Shown here piece after piece: positions 9,251-17,001 of a stretch of 64,000 nucleotides of DNA. Location of the stretch: positions 178,600 to 242,599 of the forward strand of contig NZ_KB892834.1 of the NCBI RefSeq assembly GCF_000373965.1. Reading direction: 5' to 3'. The notes under the pieces were generated by a model, which saw only the letters and a program-made list of their open reading frames with translations, did not search any database and was not told the DNA's origin. The position numbers were made by a program, and so were the translations under genes. How positions within the stretch are numbered: position 1 is the stretch's first letter; every line of letters begins with the position of its first letter. This stretch comes from Uliginosibacterium gangwonense DSM 18521 (GTDB lineage: Bacteria; Pseudomonadota; Gammaproteobacteria; Burkholderiales; Rhodocyclaceae).

Positions 9251-9393
9251 AGAACCTGTTCAGAATCTGTAGCGAGAGGCTGTCAGCGGGGTGAAGAGCA
9301 GCGCAGAAACCGGAGTTTATGTGGATAAATGAGGATTTCGAGTAGCGCATGAACCCCGATCACAGCCTCGCAGTAAGATTATGAACAGGTTCT
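9251..9393. repeat. Complete 143-bp repeat with terminal inverted repeats (copy A)
   Basis: The element begins AGAACCTGTTCA (9251-9262) and ends with the exact reverse complement TGAACAGGTTCT (9382-9393). The similarity between the ends continues imperfectly to about 29 bases. The interior holds no open frame of note. Related sequences occur at 29531-29682 and 39419-39505. It ends one base before the GAAAGGA ribosome binding site of the following esterase. I see no clear target-site duplication. It behaves like a small non-autonomous mobile or structured repeat; no transposase is in the window. Confidence 0.8.
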
Positions 9394-9405
9394 GAAAGGA
9401 CCGCC

Positions 9406-10350
9406 ATGAAACGTCTGCTGTTACTGCTTCTCTGTGCCCTGTGTACCAGCCAGGCCTTTGCCGGGCCGCTCCTGGATCGTCTGCGCGAACGGCGCGAGGC
9501 CAGCCAGGACGACGCACTGGAGCAGGACGACGATACCGGCTCACGCTTGGCCCTGCCTGCCGGTGCCAAGGTGCTGCACGATGTGGCCTATGGCAGCGAC
9601 GCCAAGCAAAGCATGGACGTGTACCTGCCCGCCAACCCAGCCAATGCGCCCGTCATTTTCATGGTGCATGGCGGGGCGTGGCGTACGGGCGACAAGGCGA
9701 TGTCCCGTGTGGTCAACAACAAAGTGGCCCGCTGGCTGCCGCGCGGCATCATCTTCATCTCGGTCAATTACCGCCTGCTCCCCAAGGCCGATCCGCTGCA
9801 ACAGGCAGAGGATGTGGGGCGTGCCCTGGCCACGGCACAAGGCAAAGCGCGGGAGTGGGGCGCCAATCCCGATGCCTTCGTACTCATGGGGCATTCGGCG
9901 GGCGCCCATCTGGTGAGCCTCATCAACAGCCCGCCGGAGCGAACCCTGGCCCTGGGTGCCCGACCCTGGCTGGGAACGGTGTCGCTGGATACGGCAGCCA
10001 TGGATATTGTCACCGTCATGCAGAATCGGCACTTCCGGTTTTATGACAAGGCGTTTGGCAGTGACCCAGCTTTCTGGCAGGCCACCTCCCCCATGCAGCA
10101 GTTGAACAGGCAGGCCCCGCCCCTGTTCGCGGTATGTTCCTCCACGCGGCCCGATCATCCATGTGATGGCACACAGACTTTCGCCGACAAGGCGCATGAC
10201 ATGGGCTTACGAGTAGAGATGCTGCCACAAGCCCTGAAGCATTCGCAAATCAACGAAAACCTTGGCCAACCGGGCGCTTACACCACTGCCGTGGAGCGCT
10301 TCATGGCAGGCCTTTCGCCTGCGCTACGCACACGCCTGGGCGAGCCGTAA
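9406..10350 (+). CDS. Secreted alpha/beta-hydrolase (carboxylesterase-like)
   Basis: The 314-residue protein starts with a signal peptide (MKRLLLLLLCALCTSQAFA, likely cut after AFA), then an acidic spacer and an alpha/beta-hydrolase domain. Visible are the oxyanion-hole HGGAW, the NYRLLP segment, and the nucleophile elbow GHSAG. The layout resembles BD-FAE / kynurenine-formamidase-type esterases, with a catalytic Ser in GHSAG; the acid and His positions (LKHSQINENL) are inferred. It probably acts in the periplasm. The ribosome binding site GAAAGGA directly follows repeat copy A, so the repeat forms its upstream region. Confidence 0.8.
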   Translation: MKRLLLLLLCALCTSQAFAGPLLDRLRERREASQDDALEQDDDTGSRLALPAGAKVLHDVAYGSDAKQSMDVYLPANPANAPVIFMVHGGAWRTGDKAMSRVVNNKVARWLPRGIIFISVNYRLLPKADPLQQAEDVGRALATAQGKAREWGANPDAFVLMGHSAGAHLVSLINSPPERTLALGARPWLGTVSLDTAAMDIVTVMQNRHFRFYDKAFGSDPAFWQATSPMQQLNRQAPPLFAVCSSTRPDHPCDGTQTFADKAHDMGLRVEMLPQALKHSQINENLGQPGAYTTAVERFMAGLSPALRTRLGEP

Positions 10351-10366
10351 CATCAATTCACGCACA

Positions 10367-11269
10367 CTATGGCCGGGACTTGGCGGTGGACTGCTGGTCA
10401 GCGAGCCAATACCGTGCATCACCCGCATGCGGCATGGCCTTGTATTCCGGGTTATCCATCTGCAGGATGCGGCGCTGGTCCAGATGGGCCGTGCGGATAG
10501 TTTCAGCAAATTCGCGCTGAAACAGCTTTTCATAAGAGCCATCCGCCACCGCAGCTTCCAGCCCTTTGCGCAGGCGCTCGGCCAGTGCCTCATTACCCTT
10601 GCGCACCCAGAAAAAATCCGGAGACGGATAGTAGAGCGCCAGGGTTTTCTCTAGCGCCAGATGAGGCATCTGCTGGGCGTGCTGTTGCACTTCCATGAAA
10701 GGTTCATACACGCCACGGGGGAAGAAATCAAAGCGCCCGGACATCAGCATGGCGAACAAGCCTTCATAGCTGGCAGTCGTTTCCACCTTGAAGCCATTGC
10801 CCTGCAGAATACGGGTATCCACCCAATCCCGCCCCTGGCCGGCGGTGAGCTTTTTCAAGCCTGCCAGATCATGGATGGCAGAAAACTCTGCCTGACGGCG
10901 TCCGTCAATCAGCAGCAAACGGATGCCCAGAATCCCTTTGCGGATGCAGATGGGCACCGGCACAAACTGCTGCGCCAAGCCATGTTCGGCGGGGAAACTC
11001 GCCACATCCAGAAGCTCGCCACGACCCAGCTCGGCCATAATGCGCGCAGTCGTCATGGGTTGCGGTGCCTGTGTGGCACGCGCAGGGCCATACTCATGCG
11101 CGGTTTTGTCCAGCGCCAATTGCAACATGCGTACTGGATAGGCATAGCGGAAATCCCCCGGCGCAACCCCTGCCGGGTAACGTATCAATTGTTCCGCCCC
11201 TTGCGCCAATGATGCCCAGGCCAACGCCACACAGGCCAACACCCCTGCCACCGCTCCTCGCACACGCAT
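10367..11269 (-). CDS. Periplasmic solute-binding-like protein
   Basis: A 300-residue protein with an N-terminal signal sequence (RGAVAGVLACVALAWASLAQG) and the fold pattern of class-3 extracellular solute-binding proteins, including a segment MLQLALDKTAHEYGPARAT and a C-terminal FFWVRKGNEALAERLRKGLE motif common in amino-acid-binding relatives. No permease or ATPase is adjacent, so it may be an orphan or sensory binding protein. ATG 11269 is chosen because a purine-rich GAGGGGG lies just upstream; the frame is open for a further 46 codons. Ligand unknown. Confidence 0.65.
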   Translation of the reverse strand: MRVRGAVAGVLACVALAWASLAQGAEQLIRYPAGVAPGDFRYAYPVRMLQLALDKTAHEYGPARATQAPQPMTTARIMAELGRGELLDVASFPAEHGLAQQFVPVPICIRKGILGIRLLLIDGRRQAEFSAIHDLAGLKKLTAGQGRDWVDTRILQGNGFKVETTASYEGLFAMLMSGRFDFFPRGVYEPFMEVQQHAQQMPHLALEKTLALYYPSPDFFWVRKGNEALAERLRKGLEAAVADGSYEKLFQREFAETIRTAHLDQRRILQMDNPEYKAMPHAGDARYWLADQQSTAKSRP

Positions 11270-11451
11270 ACCCGCCCCCTCTGGATGCCAGATAGTCATC
11301 CACTCCCCGCATGGCAGACACTTTAGCACTCCCCTCGGCTTCCTGCCCCATCGTCCATCAGGGCATAGCTGCCAAGAAAGGCTCGCCAGGACAAGCACTT
11401 GGAACACATCAAAGACGCCAAGGTTTCCGGCCCAAGGGTTTTCTACAAGGC

Positions 11452-11457
11452 TATAAT
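11452..11457 (+). promoter_or_regulatory. Probable serC -10 element
   Basis: A perfect TATAAT hexamer 41 bases upstream of the serC start. No convincing -35 at normal spacing was found, so the promoter call is partial. Confidence 0.4.
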
Positions 11458-11498
11458 GGTGCGTTCAGTTTTCCCCTTGCCCTTATTTGGAGCCAGTC

Positions 11499-12617
11499 GT
11501 GAAGCCAACCGTCAAGCCGCAATCGCCGAATTTCTCCTCGGGCCCCTGTGCCAAGCGCCCGGGGTACTCACTCGCCAACCTGCCGACCGACATTCTGGGC
11601 CGCTCCCACCGCAGCACCCTGGGCAAATCCCGTCTGACCAAGGCGATTGTCGACACCAAGCGTATCCTCGGCATCCCTGCTGACTACCACGTCGGGATCG
11701 TCCCCGCGTCGGACACCGGCGCGTTCGAGATGGCCATGTGGAACATGCTCGGTGCCCGCCCCATCGACATTTTCAGTTGGGAATCCTTCGGCGAAGGCTG
11801 GGCTACCGACATCGTCAAGCAGCTCAAACTGCCTGAGGTACGCCACATTCAGGCCCCGTATGGCGAATTGCCCGACCTCGCCCAGTGGAACCCCAAGCAT
11901 GACATCGTGTTTACCTGGAACGGCACCACCTCCGGCGTCAAGGTTCCGAACGGGGACTGGATTCCTGCCGACCGCGAAGGCCTGACCCTGTGTGACGCCA
12001 CCAGCGCCGTCTTCGCCATGGACATGCCGTGGGACAAGCTCGACGTGGTCACCTACTCCTGGCAGAAAGTGCTCGGCGGTGAAGGTGCGCACGGCATGCT
12101 GGTACTTTCGCCCCGCGCTGTAGCCCGTCTGCAAAGCTACAAACCCGCATGGCCGCTGCCGAAGATCTTCCGCATGGTCAAGGGTGGTGAGCTGATGGCC
12201 GAAATCTTTGAAGGCTCGACCATCAACACCCCATCGATGATCGCCAACGAAGATTATCTGGACGCACTTGCCTGGGCCGACTCCATCGGCGGCCTGCCGG
12301 AACTCATCCGCCGCAGCAACGCCAATCTGGCCGCGTTCGAGCAATTCGTTGCCAAGACCCCGTGGATTCACTTCCTGGCCAAAGACGCAGCCTGCCGCTC
12401 CAACACCTCGGTCTGTTTCTCGCTGGATGCAACCCCGGAACAGGTCAAGAAGATCGTCAAGCTGCTGGACGCTGAAGGCGTGGCGTATGACATCGGCTCC
12501 TACAAAGACGCCCCCCCAGGGCTGCGCTTCTGGTGCGGCGCCACCGTCTGCACCGCCGACATCGAAGCCGTACTCCCCTGGCTGGAATGGGCCTACGCGG
12601 AAGTTACCAAGGCCTGA
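11499..12617 (+). CDS. serC: Phosphoserine aminotransferase, non-enteric type
   Basis: Pyridoxal-phosphate enzyme making 3-phosphoserine in serine synthesis. The 372 residues match the variant typical of Alphaproteobacteria and methanogens rather than the E. coli type: [36 protein letters not shown], and the PLP-lysine region [20 protein letters not shown] 11499 is selected since GGAG lies six bases before it and [17 protein letters not shown] is the family start; a TTG at 11487 would add four residues. It is monocistronic with its own terminator. No serA is next to it. Confidence 0.9.
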   Translation: MKPTVKPQSPNFSSGPCAKRPGYSLANLPTDILGRSHRSTLGKSRLTKAIVDTKRILGIPADYHVGIVPASDTGAFEMAMWNMLGARPIDIFSWESFGEGWATDIVKQLKLPEVRHIQAPYGELPDLAQWNPKHDIVFTWNGTTSGVKVPNGDWIPADREGLTLCDATSAVFAMDMPWDKLDVVTYSWQKVLGGEGAHGMLVLSPRAVARLQSYKPAWPLPKIFRMVKGGELMAEIFEGSTINTPSMIANEDYLDALAWADSIGGLPELIRRSNANLAAFEQFVAKTPWIHFLAKDAACRSNTSVCFSLDATPEQVKKIVKLLDAEGVAYDIGSYKDAPPGLRFWCGATVCTADIEAVLPWLEWAYAEVTKA

Positions 12618-12631
12618 TTTTCGATTATGCC

Positions 12632-12670
12632 AAACAAAAACGCCCGGTTATGCCGGGCGTTTTTGTTTTG
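12632..12670. terminator. Bidirectional terminator between serC and the A/T-rich gene
   Basis: CGCCCGG (12641-12647) pairs with CCGGGCG, and the stem extends through flanking AAACAAAAA and TTTTTGTTT. A-run and T-run on opposite sides make it functional in both directions, serving the convergent serC and the gene at 12683-13732. Confidence 0.9.
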
Positions 12671-12682
12671 TCAAAACACACA

Positions 12683-13732
12683 CTACTTCAATGACATATC
12701 TACAAGACCATAACCCAAACTACCATCCTTCTGCTTCACTATTTGAATGGTGATCTTTGACAAAAATTTGGAGGGTGTCGCAATCCATCTGATCACTGCA
12801 GATTTTTCTTCACCTCCCGAAATGCCTACATTGGTTTCATAGTCCTCCAACAAATCCTGAACTACGCCAGCGGCTAAATCAGAGACGCTCAGAAGGTCAT
12901 CCAAATGACCCTTTTCGTCAAAAGACTTACCTAGCCCCATGCTGTTGAGTTTATGCTCCATATACATACCCAGAGTCTGAGTAAATATATCGGTAGTGTG
13001 CAAGAAATTCTTTTTTCTACCATTTTCATTGATAGAGTCTTCATCGCAGTACCAGATTAGCTTCTGATTTTCATAGGTCAGCAATGCAACAAACGCTGCG
13101 ATAATATTAGTTACCCGAAGAACTTTTTCCGCAGAGAGCCCTTTCCATTCACCAAGCCCTCTATCCTTGAGTTGCTCAAGTATTTCAGGGTGAGCTTGTT
13201 GCTTATCTCGTCCAAACACAGTTTGGATCTGCTTACTAATTGCAATAGTAATAAGTGCCCCATGAATATATTTATCAACTAATTGCAGGTACTCTTGCAG
13301 GGCGCGACTTCTAGGGCCATACGTAAGATCTTTATAGGAAAATTCGCTATAAGGCTTTAGCAATCCATACTTAGCCCTCAATTCTCTTATATTTTCTTGA
13401 AAGACTTTTATCTTGTCGTAGGCGAGAAACAAAAAAGAGTATGTATTAAATCGTGCCCCTGGGTGTTCTCCGCCAAAATCCGACATAACCGCAACACCTT
13501 TATCATCGGAAAAATCAGGTAGCTCTTGGACAAAACTCTGCACCATCCCATTTAATAGATGTGAGAAATATGGGTATTCGTCAGTAACTCTCGACAATTT
13601 GAACGGCCCGCTCTTATTGATTTTCTGCTGTGCAGAACCAACCGCAACGACAATTTTATGAGTATTGAGCCCGTTTGCGCCGAGACCCTCTATTGCATCA
13701 TTAATTGTTGATCTTTTAAATGGGACTCTCAT
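12683..13732 (-). CDS. A/T-rich orphan gene, DUF3800-like layout, function unknown
   Basis: A 349-residue protein with no confident family match by eye. Base composition is clearly more A/T-rich than its neighbours. The order of motifs resembles DUF3800 / RNase H-fold proteins: a first strand with an acidic turn (VAVMSDFGGEHPG, about residues 80-92) followed by YSFLFLAYDK, a middle acidic cluster WYCDEDSINENGR (about 235-248), and a late VSDLAAGVVQDLLEDYE (about 292-308) like the family's QLADLIAG helix. If so, it would be a nuclease-like or phage/defence-associated protein. It stands alone between housekeeping genes, consistent with insertion. Confidence 0.6.
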   Translation of the reverse strand: MRVPFKRSTINDAIEGLGANGLNTHKIVVAVGSAQQKINKSGPFKLSRVTDEYPYFSHLLNGMVQSFVQELPDFSDDKGVAVMSDFGGEHPGARFNTYSFLFLAYDKIKVFQENIRELRAKYGLLKPYSEFSYKDLTYGPRSRALQEYLQLVDKYIHGALITIAISKQIQTVFGRDKQQAHPEILEQLKDRGLGEWKGLSAEKVLRVTNIIAAFVALLTYENQKLIWYCDEDSINENGRKKNFLHTTDIFTQTLGMYMEHKLNSMGLGKSFDEKGHLDDLLSVSDLAAGVVQDLLEDYETNVGISGGEEKSAVIRWIATPSKFLSKITIQIVKQKDGSLGYGLVDMSLK

Positions 13733-13943
13733 TTTTCTATCTCAAGGCCAGTTAAATTTATCAATCTTTACCAAACACCTTCAGCGAGACCAATACTACT
13801 AAGCGACACATGGTGAGATTATGTAGCGGTGTTTGTAGTTAGTTTTATAGCCTTAATGGGAAACTAACAAAGTTTACTTGGCGCAGCAGCCTCAGAATCA
13901 GCCATTGCTCCGCCCACCCTTTCCAGAACAGGCGGCGCAATCC

Positions 13944-15335
13944 TCAAGCCTTGAAACTCACCAACGGGCGCATGCGGGCAACTGTATTGATCAGACCTGC
14001 CTGCTCCTGCACTTCAATCACTGGGCCGATGGGTTTGTAGGCCTGGGGTGCCTCCTCCATACGGCGTTCCTCGCGCAAGGTCACACAATGCCATGCGTAG
14101 GCAGCCTCAACATTTTCTGCATGGCGCATAGCTTGGCGACGCACGCGCCTTCCCGCCCCATGGCTGCAGGAGCACAGCCAGTCTTGCTGGCCCTGCCCCA
14201 TCACCAGAAACGAGGCGTCTCCCATCGAGCCAGGAATCAAGGCCAGTTGTCCGGCATGCGCGGGGGTTGCACCCTTGCGATGGATATTCATGCCCTGTTC
14301 CTGCGTCACGATGTTGTGGGACACTTCCACCACCGTGCTGGAATCATCCTTGCCACAAATCACCTTCAATTCACGGCGAATCAGCTCGGTGATCACAACA
14401 CGGTTGAGCCACGCATAACGTGCGGCAGTGCCCATGGCCACGAGGTATTCTTGCGCCAGTGCACCTTCCAGACCATACAGGCCGCTGGCGGGATACTTGC
14501 GCCCGGCAGGCCAGGCTTCACGCGCCCGATCCATCCAGCGCCCGCCCACGTAGAAACCCACATCACGCGAGCCGGTGTGGATCATGATGACCACCTCATC
14601 CAGTGCAATCCCTGCGGCATAGGCGGCATGCCGATCCAGAATTTTTTCGACGCATTGCAGTTCGATAAAGTGGTTGCCAGAGCCAGGGGTGCCCAGTTGC
14701 GGATCACGCAGCACCTCGCGCCCGCCGACCAGCGCTTCTGGTGCATGGCGAGAGGCAGCCTGTATATCGGCAAGCCCGACACTGGCTTCCAGTTCGCGGG
14801 CGATCCGTTGCACATCCACGTATTGCCAGAGCCCTTCGCGGGGCAGACAATCGAGGAAATCCAGCGGGCCACCGTCAAACAAGGCACAGAAGGCGGCGCT
14901 GCTCAGTGGCACATTCCGTTCGTTATCCAGCAGCACAGCGCGCAGACGGGTGATGATGCGCTCACGGTGCTGTTCATAATCCGCCAGACGCAGGCCTGTG
15001 CGGATCAGGCGCATGCCGCAGGCGATGTCCGTCCCCACACTGGCAGGGATCACAAAATCAGCATCCGTGGCCACAACAGCACCCACCGGGGCAATCGTAC
15101 CAGGGTGAAAATCCGGTGTGGCGCAGGCTACCTTGACGCCACGCTGCCCATCTGGGCTGCGCACGGAGGCAAATGCCAGCAGTTGTTCAACCGCTTTTTC
15201 TTCCAGTGGAAGATCAGCAGGCAACAATACTCGGGCAGACGCGTCCGCGCGGCTTAAGTGATAAACGCCATTTTCATAAGACAATGCAACGCCATGGCGG
15301 CCAAGCGCTTTTTGCATTCGGGAATAGTGGGACAT
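13944..15335 (-). CDS. rtcB: RtcB-type RNA ligase
   Basis: GTP- and Mn-dependent ligase joining 2',3'-cyclic phosphate (or 3'-phosphate) and 5'-hydroxyl RNA ends. The 463 residues contain the metal and guanylylation motifs: CATPDFHPGTIAPVGAVV, VGTDIACGMRLI, GTPGSGNHFIELQ, HTGSRDVG, RKGATPAHAGQLALIPGS, and CSCSHGAGRR with the nucleophilic His. It is somewhat longer than the E. coli enzyme (408). No rtcA, rtcR or archease lies beside it. The start ATG 15335 has only a weak ribosome binding site; ATG 15317 is an alternative. Confidence 0.9.
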   Translation of the reverse strand: MSHYSRMQKALGRHGVALSYENGVYHLSRADASARVLLPADLPLEEKAVEQLLAFASVRSPDGQRGVKVACATPDFHPGTIAPVGAVVATDADFVIPASVGTDIACGMRLIRTGLRLADYEQHRERIITRLRAVLLDNERNVPLSSAAFCALFDGGPLDFLDCLPREGLWQYVDVQRIARELEASVGLADIQAASRHAPEALVGGREVLRDPQLGTPGSGNHFIELQCVEKILDRHAAYAAGIALDEVVIMIHTGSRDVGFYVGGRWMDRAREAWPAGRKYPASGLYGLEGALAQEYLVAMGTAARYAWLNRVVITELIRRELKVICGKDDSSTVVEVSHNIVTQEQGMNIHRKGATPAHAGQLALIPGSMGDASFLVMGQGQQDWLCSCSHGAGRRVRRQAMRHAENVEAAYAWHCVTLREERRMEEAPQAYKPIGPVIEVQEQAGLINTVARMRPLVSFKA

Positions 15336-15529
15336 TTGCTGCTTTCATATCAGGCATAAGAGATCGCCAAGGCAAAAAGCCTTGGGCATATGCCCTCCGC
15401 AGCAGCAAACCTAGAGGGGAATCGGTATTAATGTAGCCGAGTCCTCATTGCTGTGCAAGCCTTGCCCCTTTGGCGAGTTGCCCGCTTCCCGGTACACTTG
15501 CGCCATTACCTTTGCTGAAAGCCCATACA

Positions 15530-16345
15530 ATGCCTTTCATTACCGACCTTGCTGCCGCGTGGCAAAAGAACAACTCCCTGCTCTGCGTGGGGCTGGACCC
15601 GGATCTGGCGAAGTTTCCGGCGCATCTGAAAGACAAGCCGGATGCGATCTTTGAATTCTGCCGGGCAATTGTGGATGCCACGGCGGATCTGGTCTGTGCT
15701 TACAAGCCGCAGATAGCCTACTTTGCAGGCGAGTCGGCAGAGACTCAGCTTGAGGCGCTGATCGATTACATCCATAGCGAACATCCGGACATCCCGGTGA
15801 TTCTGGATGCCAAGCGTGGCGACATTGGCGCGACTGCCGCCCAATACGCCCGCGAAACCTTTGTGCGCTACCAGGCGGATGCGCTGACGGTGAATCCGTA
15901 CATGGGTTTCGATTCGGTGGAGCCTTATCTGGAGTACCCGGATTGTGGGTTGATCGTACTGTGCCGCACCTCCAACCCCGGCGGGTCTGATCTGCAGAAC
16001 CTGGAGGTGGCAGGCGGGCGCAAGCTGTATCAGCACGTAGCCGGTCTGGTGGCAGAGAAGTGGAATCGCCACGGCCAAGCCGCGCTGGTGGTCGGGGCAA
16101 CCTTCCCGGCGGAACTGGCCGACGTGCGCAAGATTGTGGGTGAGATGCCGCTGCTGGTGCCGGGTATCGGTGCGCAGGGGGGTGATGTGCAGGCCACAGT
16201 GAATGCGGGCAAAACGGCTGCGGGGACGGGGCTGATGATCAATTCTTCCCGTGCGATCCTGTACGCAGGCCAGGGTGAGGATTTTGCCGAGGCGGCCCGC
16301 AAGGCAGCACTCGCCACGCGGGATGAGATCAACCAATATCGTTGA
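15530..16345 (+). CDS. pyrF: Orotidine 5'-phosphate decarboxylase
   Basis: Last step of UMP synthesis. The 271-residue length and motifs are those of the type-2 enzyme: [14 protein letters not shown] at the N-terminus and the catalytic [15 protein letters not shown] (about residues 88-102), then [14 protein letters not shown], and the phosphate loop [11 protein letters not shown] 15530 is the family start; the upstream 20 codons in frame are not conserved-looking. Two hairpins follow the gene. Confidence 0.96.
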   Translation: MPFITDLAAAWQKNNSLLCVGLDPDLAKFPAHLKDKPDAIFEFCRAIVDATADLVCAYKPQIAYFAGESAETQLEALIDYIHSEHPDIPVILDAKRGDIGATAAQYARETFVRYQADALTVNPYMGFDSVEPYLEYPDCGLIVLCRTSNPGGSDLQNLEVAGGRKLYQHVAGLVAEKWNRHGQAALVVGATFPAELADVRKIVGEMPLLVPGIGAQGGDVQATVNAGKTAAGTGLMINSSRAILYAGQGEDFAEAARKAALATRDEINQYR

Positions 16346-16365
16346 AATACCGTTGATTGTGTAAC

Positions 16366-16403
16366 AAAACGCGAGCGGCAAAGCGCTGCCTGATTCGCGT
16401 TTT
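16366..16403 (+). terminator. Hairpin after pyrF
   Basis: AAAACGCGA (16366-16374) pairs with TCGCGTTTT (16395-16403), with an inner GGCA/TGCC stem. It ends in a short T-run and lies 20 bases past the pyrF stop, so it is a plausible first terminator. Confidence 0.65.
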
Positions 16404-16419
16404 AGCGCAGTAGACATAG

Positions 16420-16457
16420 GGCTGGACCATGTTGTGACATGGCCCAGCCTTTTTCTT
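16420..16457 (+). terminator. Strong intrinsic terminator after pyrF
   Basis: GGCTGGACCATG (16420-16431) pairs with CATGGCCCAGCC (16438-16449), followed by TTTTTCTTT. It insulates the marR-MFS operon from pyrF. Confidence 0.9.
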
Positions 16458-16481
16458 TGATACAGGGGCGATTGAAAATTG

Positions 16482-16526
16482 GTTGCTATACACAACAATC
16501 ACGCCTAGACTGTTGCGTATAGCAAC
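16482..16526. promoter_or_regulatory. Paired operator upstream of the MarR regulator
   Basis: GTTGCTATACACAACA (16482-16497) and TGTTGCGTATAGCAAC (16511-16526) are inverted copies matching at 15 of 16 positions; the right copy is itself palindromic around TTGC/GCAA. A promoter-like pair, TTGCTA (16483-16488) and TAGACT (16506-16511) with 17-base spacing, is embedded between and under the sites. This is the expected geometry for MarR autorepression (inference). Confidence 0.7.
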
Positions 16527-16539
16527 TAGTTAAAACGCC

Positions 16540-17001
16540 ATGTCTGATCTTCCCTCCTCCTCCCACACGCCCGGTCATTTGATGCGGGAATTCGTGCGCC
16601 TCTACCTCATCCGCCAAAGGCGCTTTGCCCATGACCAAGGGATTCCGCCGCAAGGGCGCCTGCTCGGGATGCTGCTCCGTAACGGCCCGCTGACGCAGGG
16701 CGAGCTGGGGCGCATCGCGGGGCTGGATAAGAGCTGGATCAGCCGAGGGATCGACCGGATGGTAGAGGAAGGCTGGGTGGAGCGCGTACCGCTGGCCTCT
16801 GACCGGCGCTGCATGGAATTGCACCTCACGGACAAGGGGCGCGAGCTGGCCCAAGTCACCAATGGGCAACTGGATGAACACGCGGAAGCCTTGTTCGAGC
16901 ATATCCCGGAGGAGCGCCACGCCCCGATTGCGCAGGCGCTGCAAACCTTGATTGATGCCTTGGCGCAACTGGATCAGCCGACCAAGCGGGAGGGTGTATG
17001 A
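16540..17001 (+). CDS. MarR-family transcriptional regulator
   Basis: A 153-residue winged-helix regulator: GELGRIAGLDKSWISRGIDR forms the helix-turn-helix (about residues 60-80), then VERVPLASDRRCMELHLTDK is the wing. It overlaps the following efflux gene by four bases (ATGA). A paired palindrome lies 14 bases before its start, so it most likely represses its own operon and is released by a substrate of the pump. The effector is unknown. Only a weak ribosome binding site is visible. Confidence 0.88.
   Translation: MSDLPSSSHTPGHLMREFVRLYLIRQRRFAHDQGIPPQGRLLGMLLRNGPLTQGELGRIAGLDKSWISRGIDRMVEEGWVERVPLASDRRCMELHLTDKGRELAQVTNGQLDEHAEALFEHIPEERHAPIAQALQTLIDALAQLDQPTKREGV

Noticed and set aside
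9251-9393. Interpreting the repeat as a transposon with target-site duplication
   Set aside because: No matching direct repeats flank the 12-base inverted ends and no transposase is near.
13878-15257. A 459-codon open frame on the + strand opposite rtcB
   Set aside because: It is antisense to rtcB over nearly all its length; the rtcB motifs are unmistakable and the opposing protein shows no recognisable domain.
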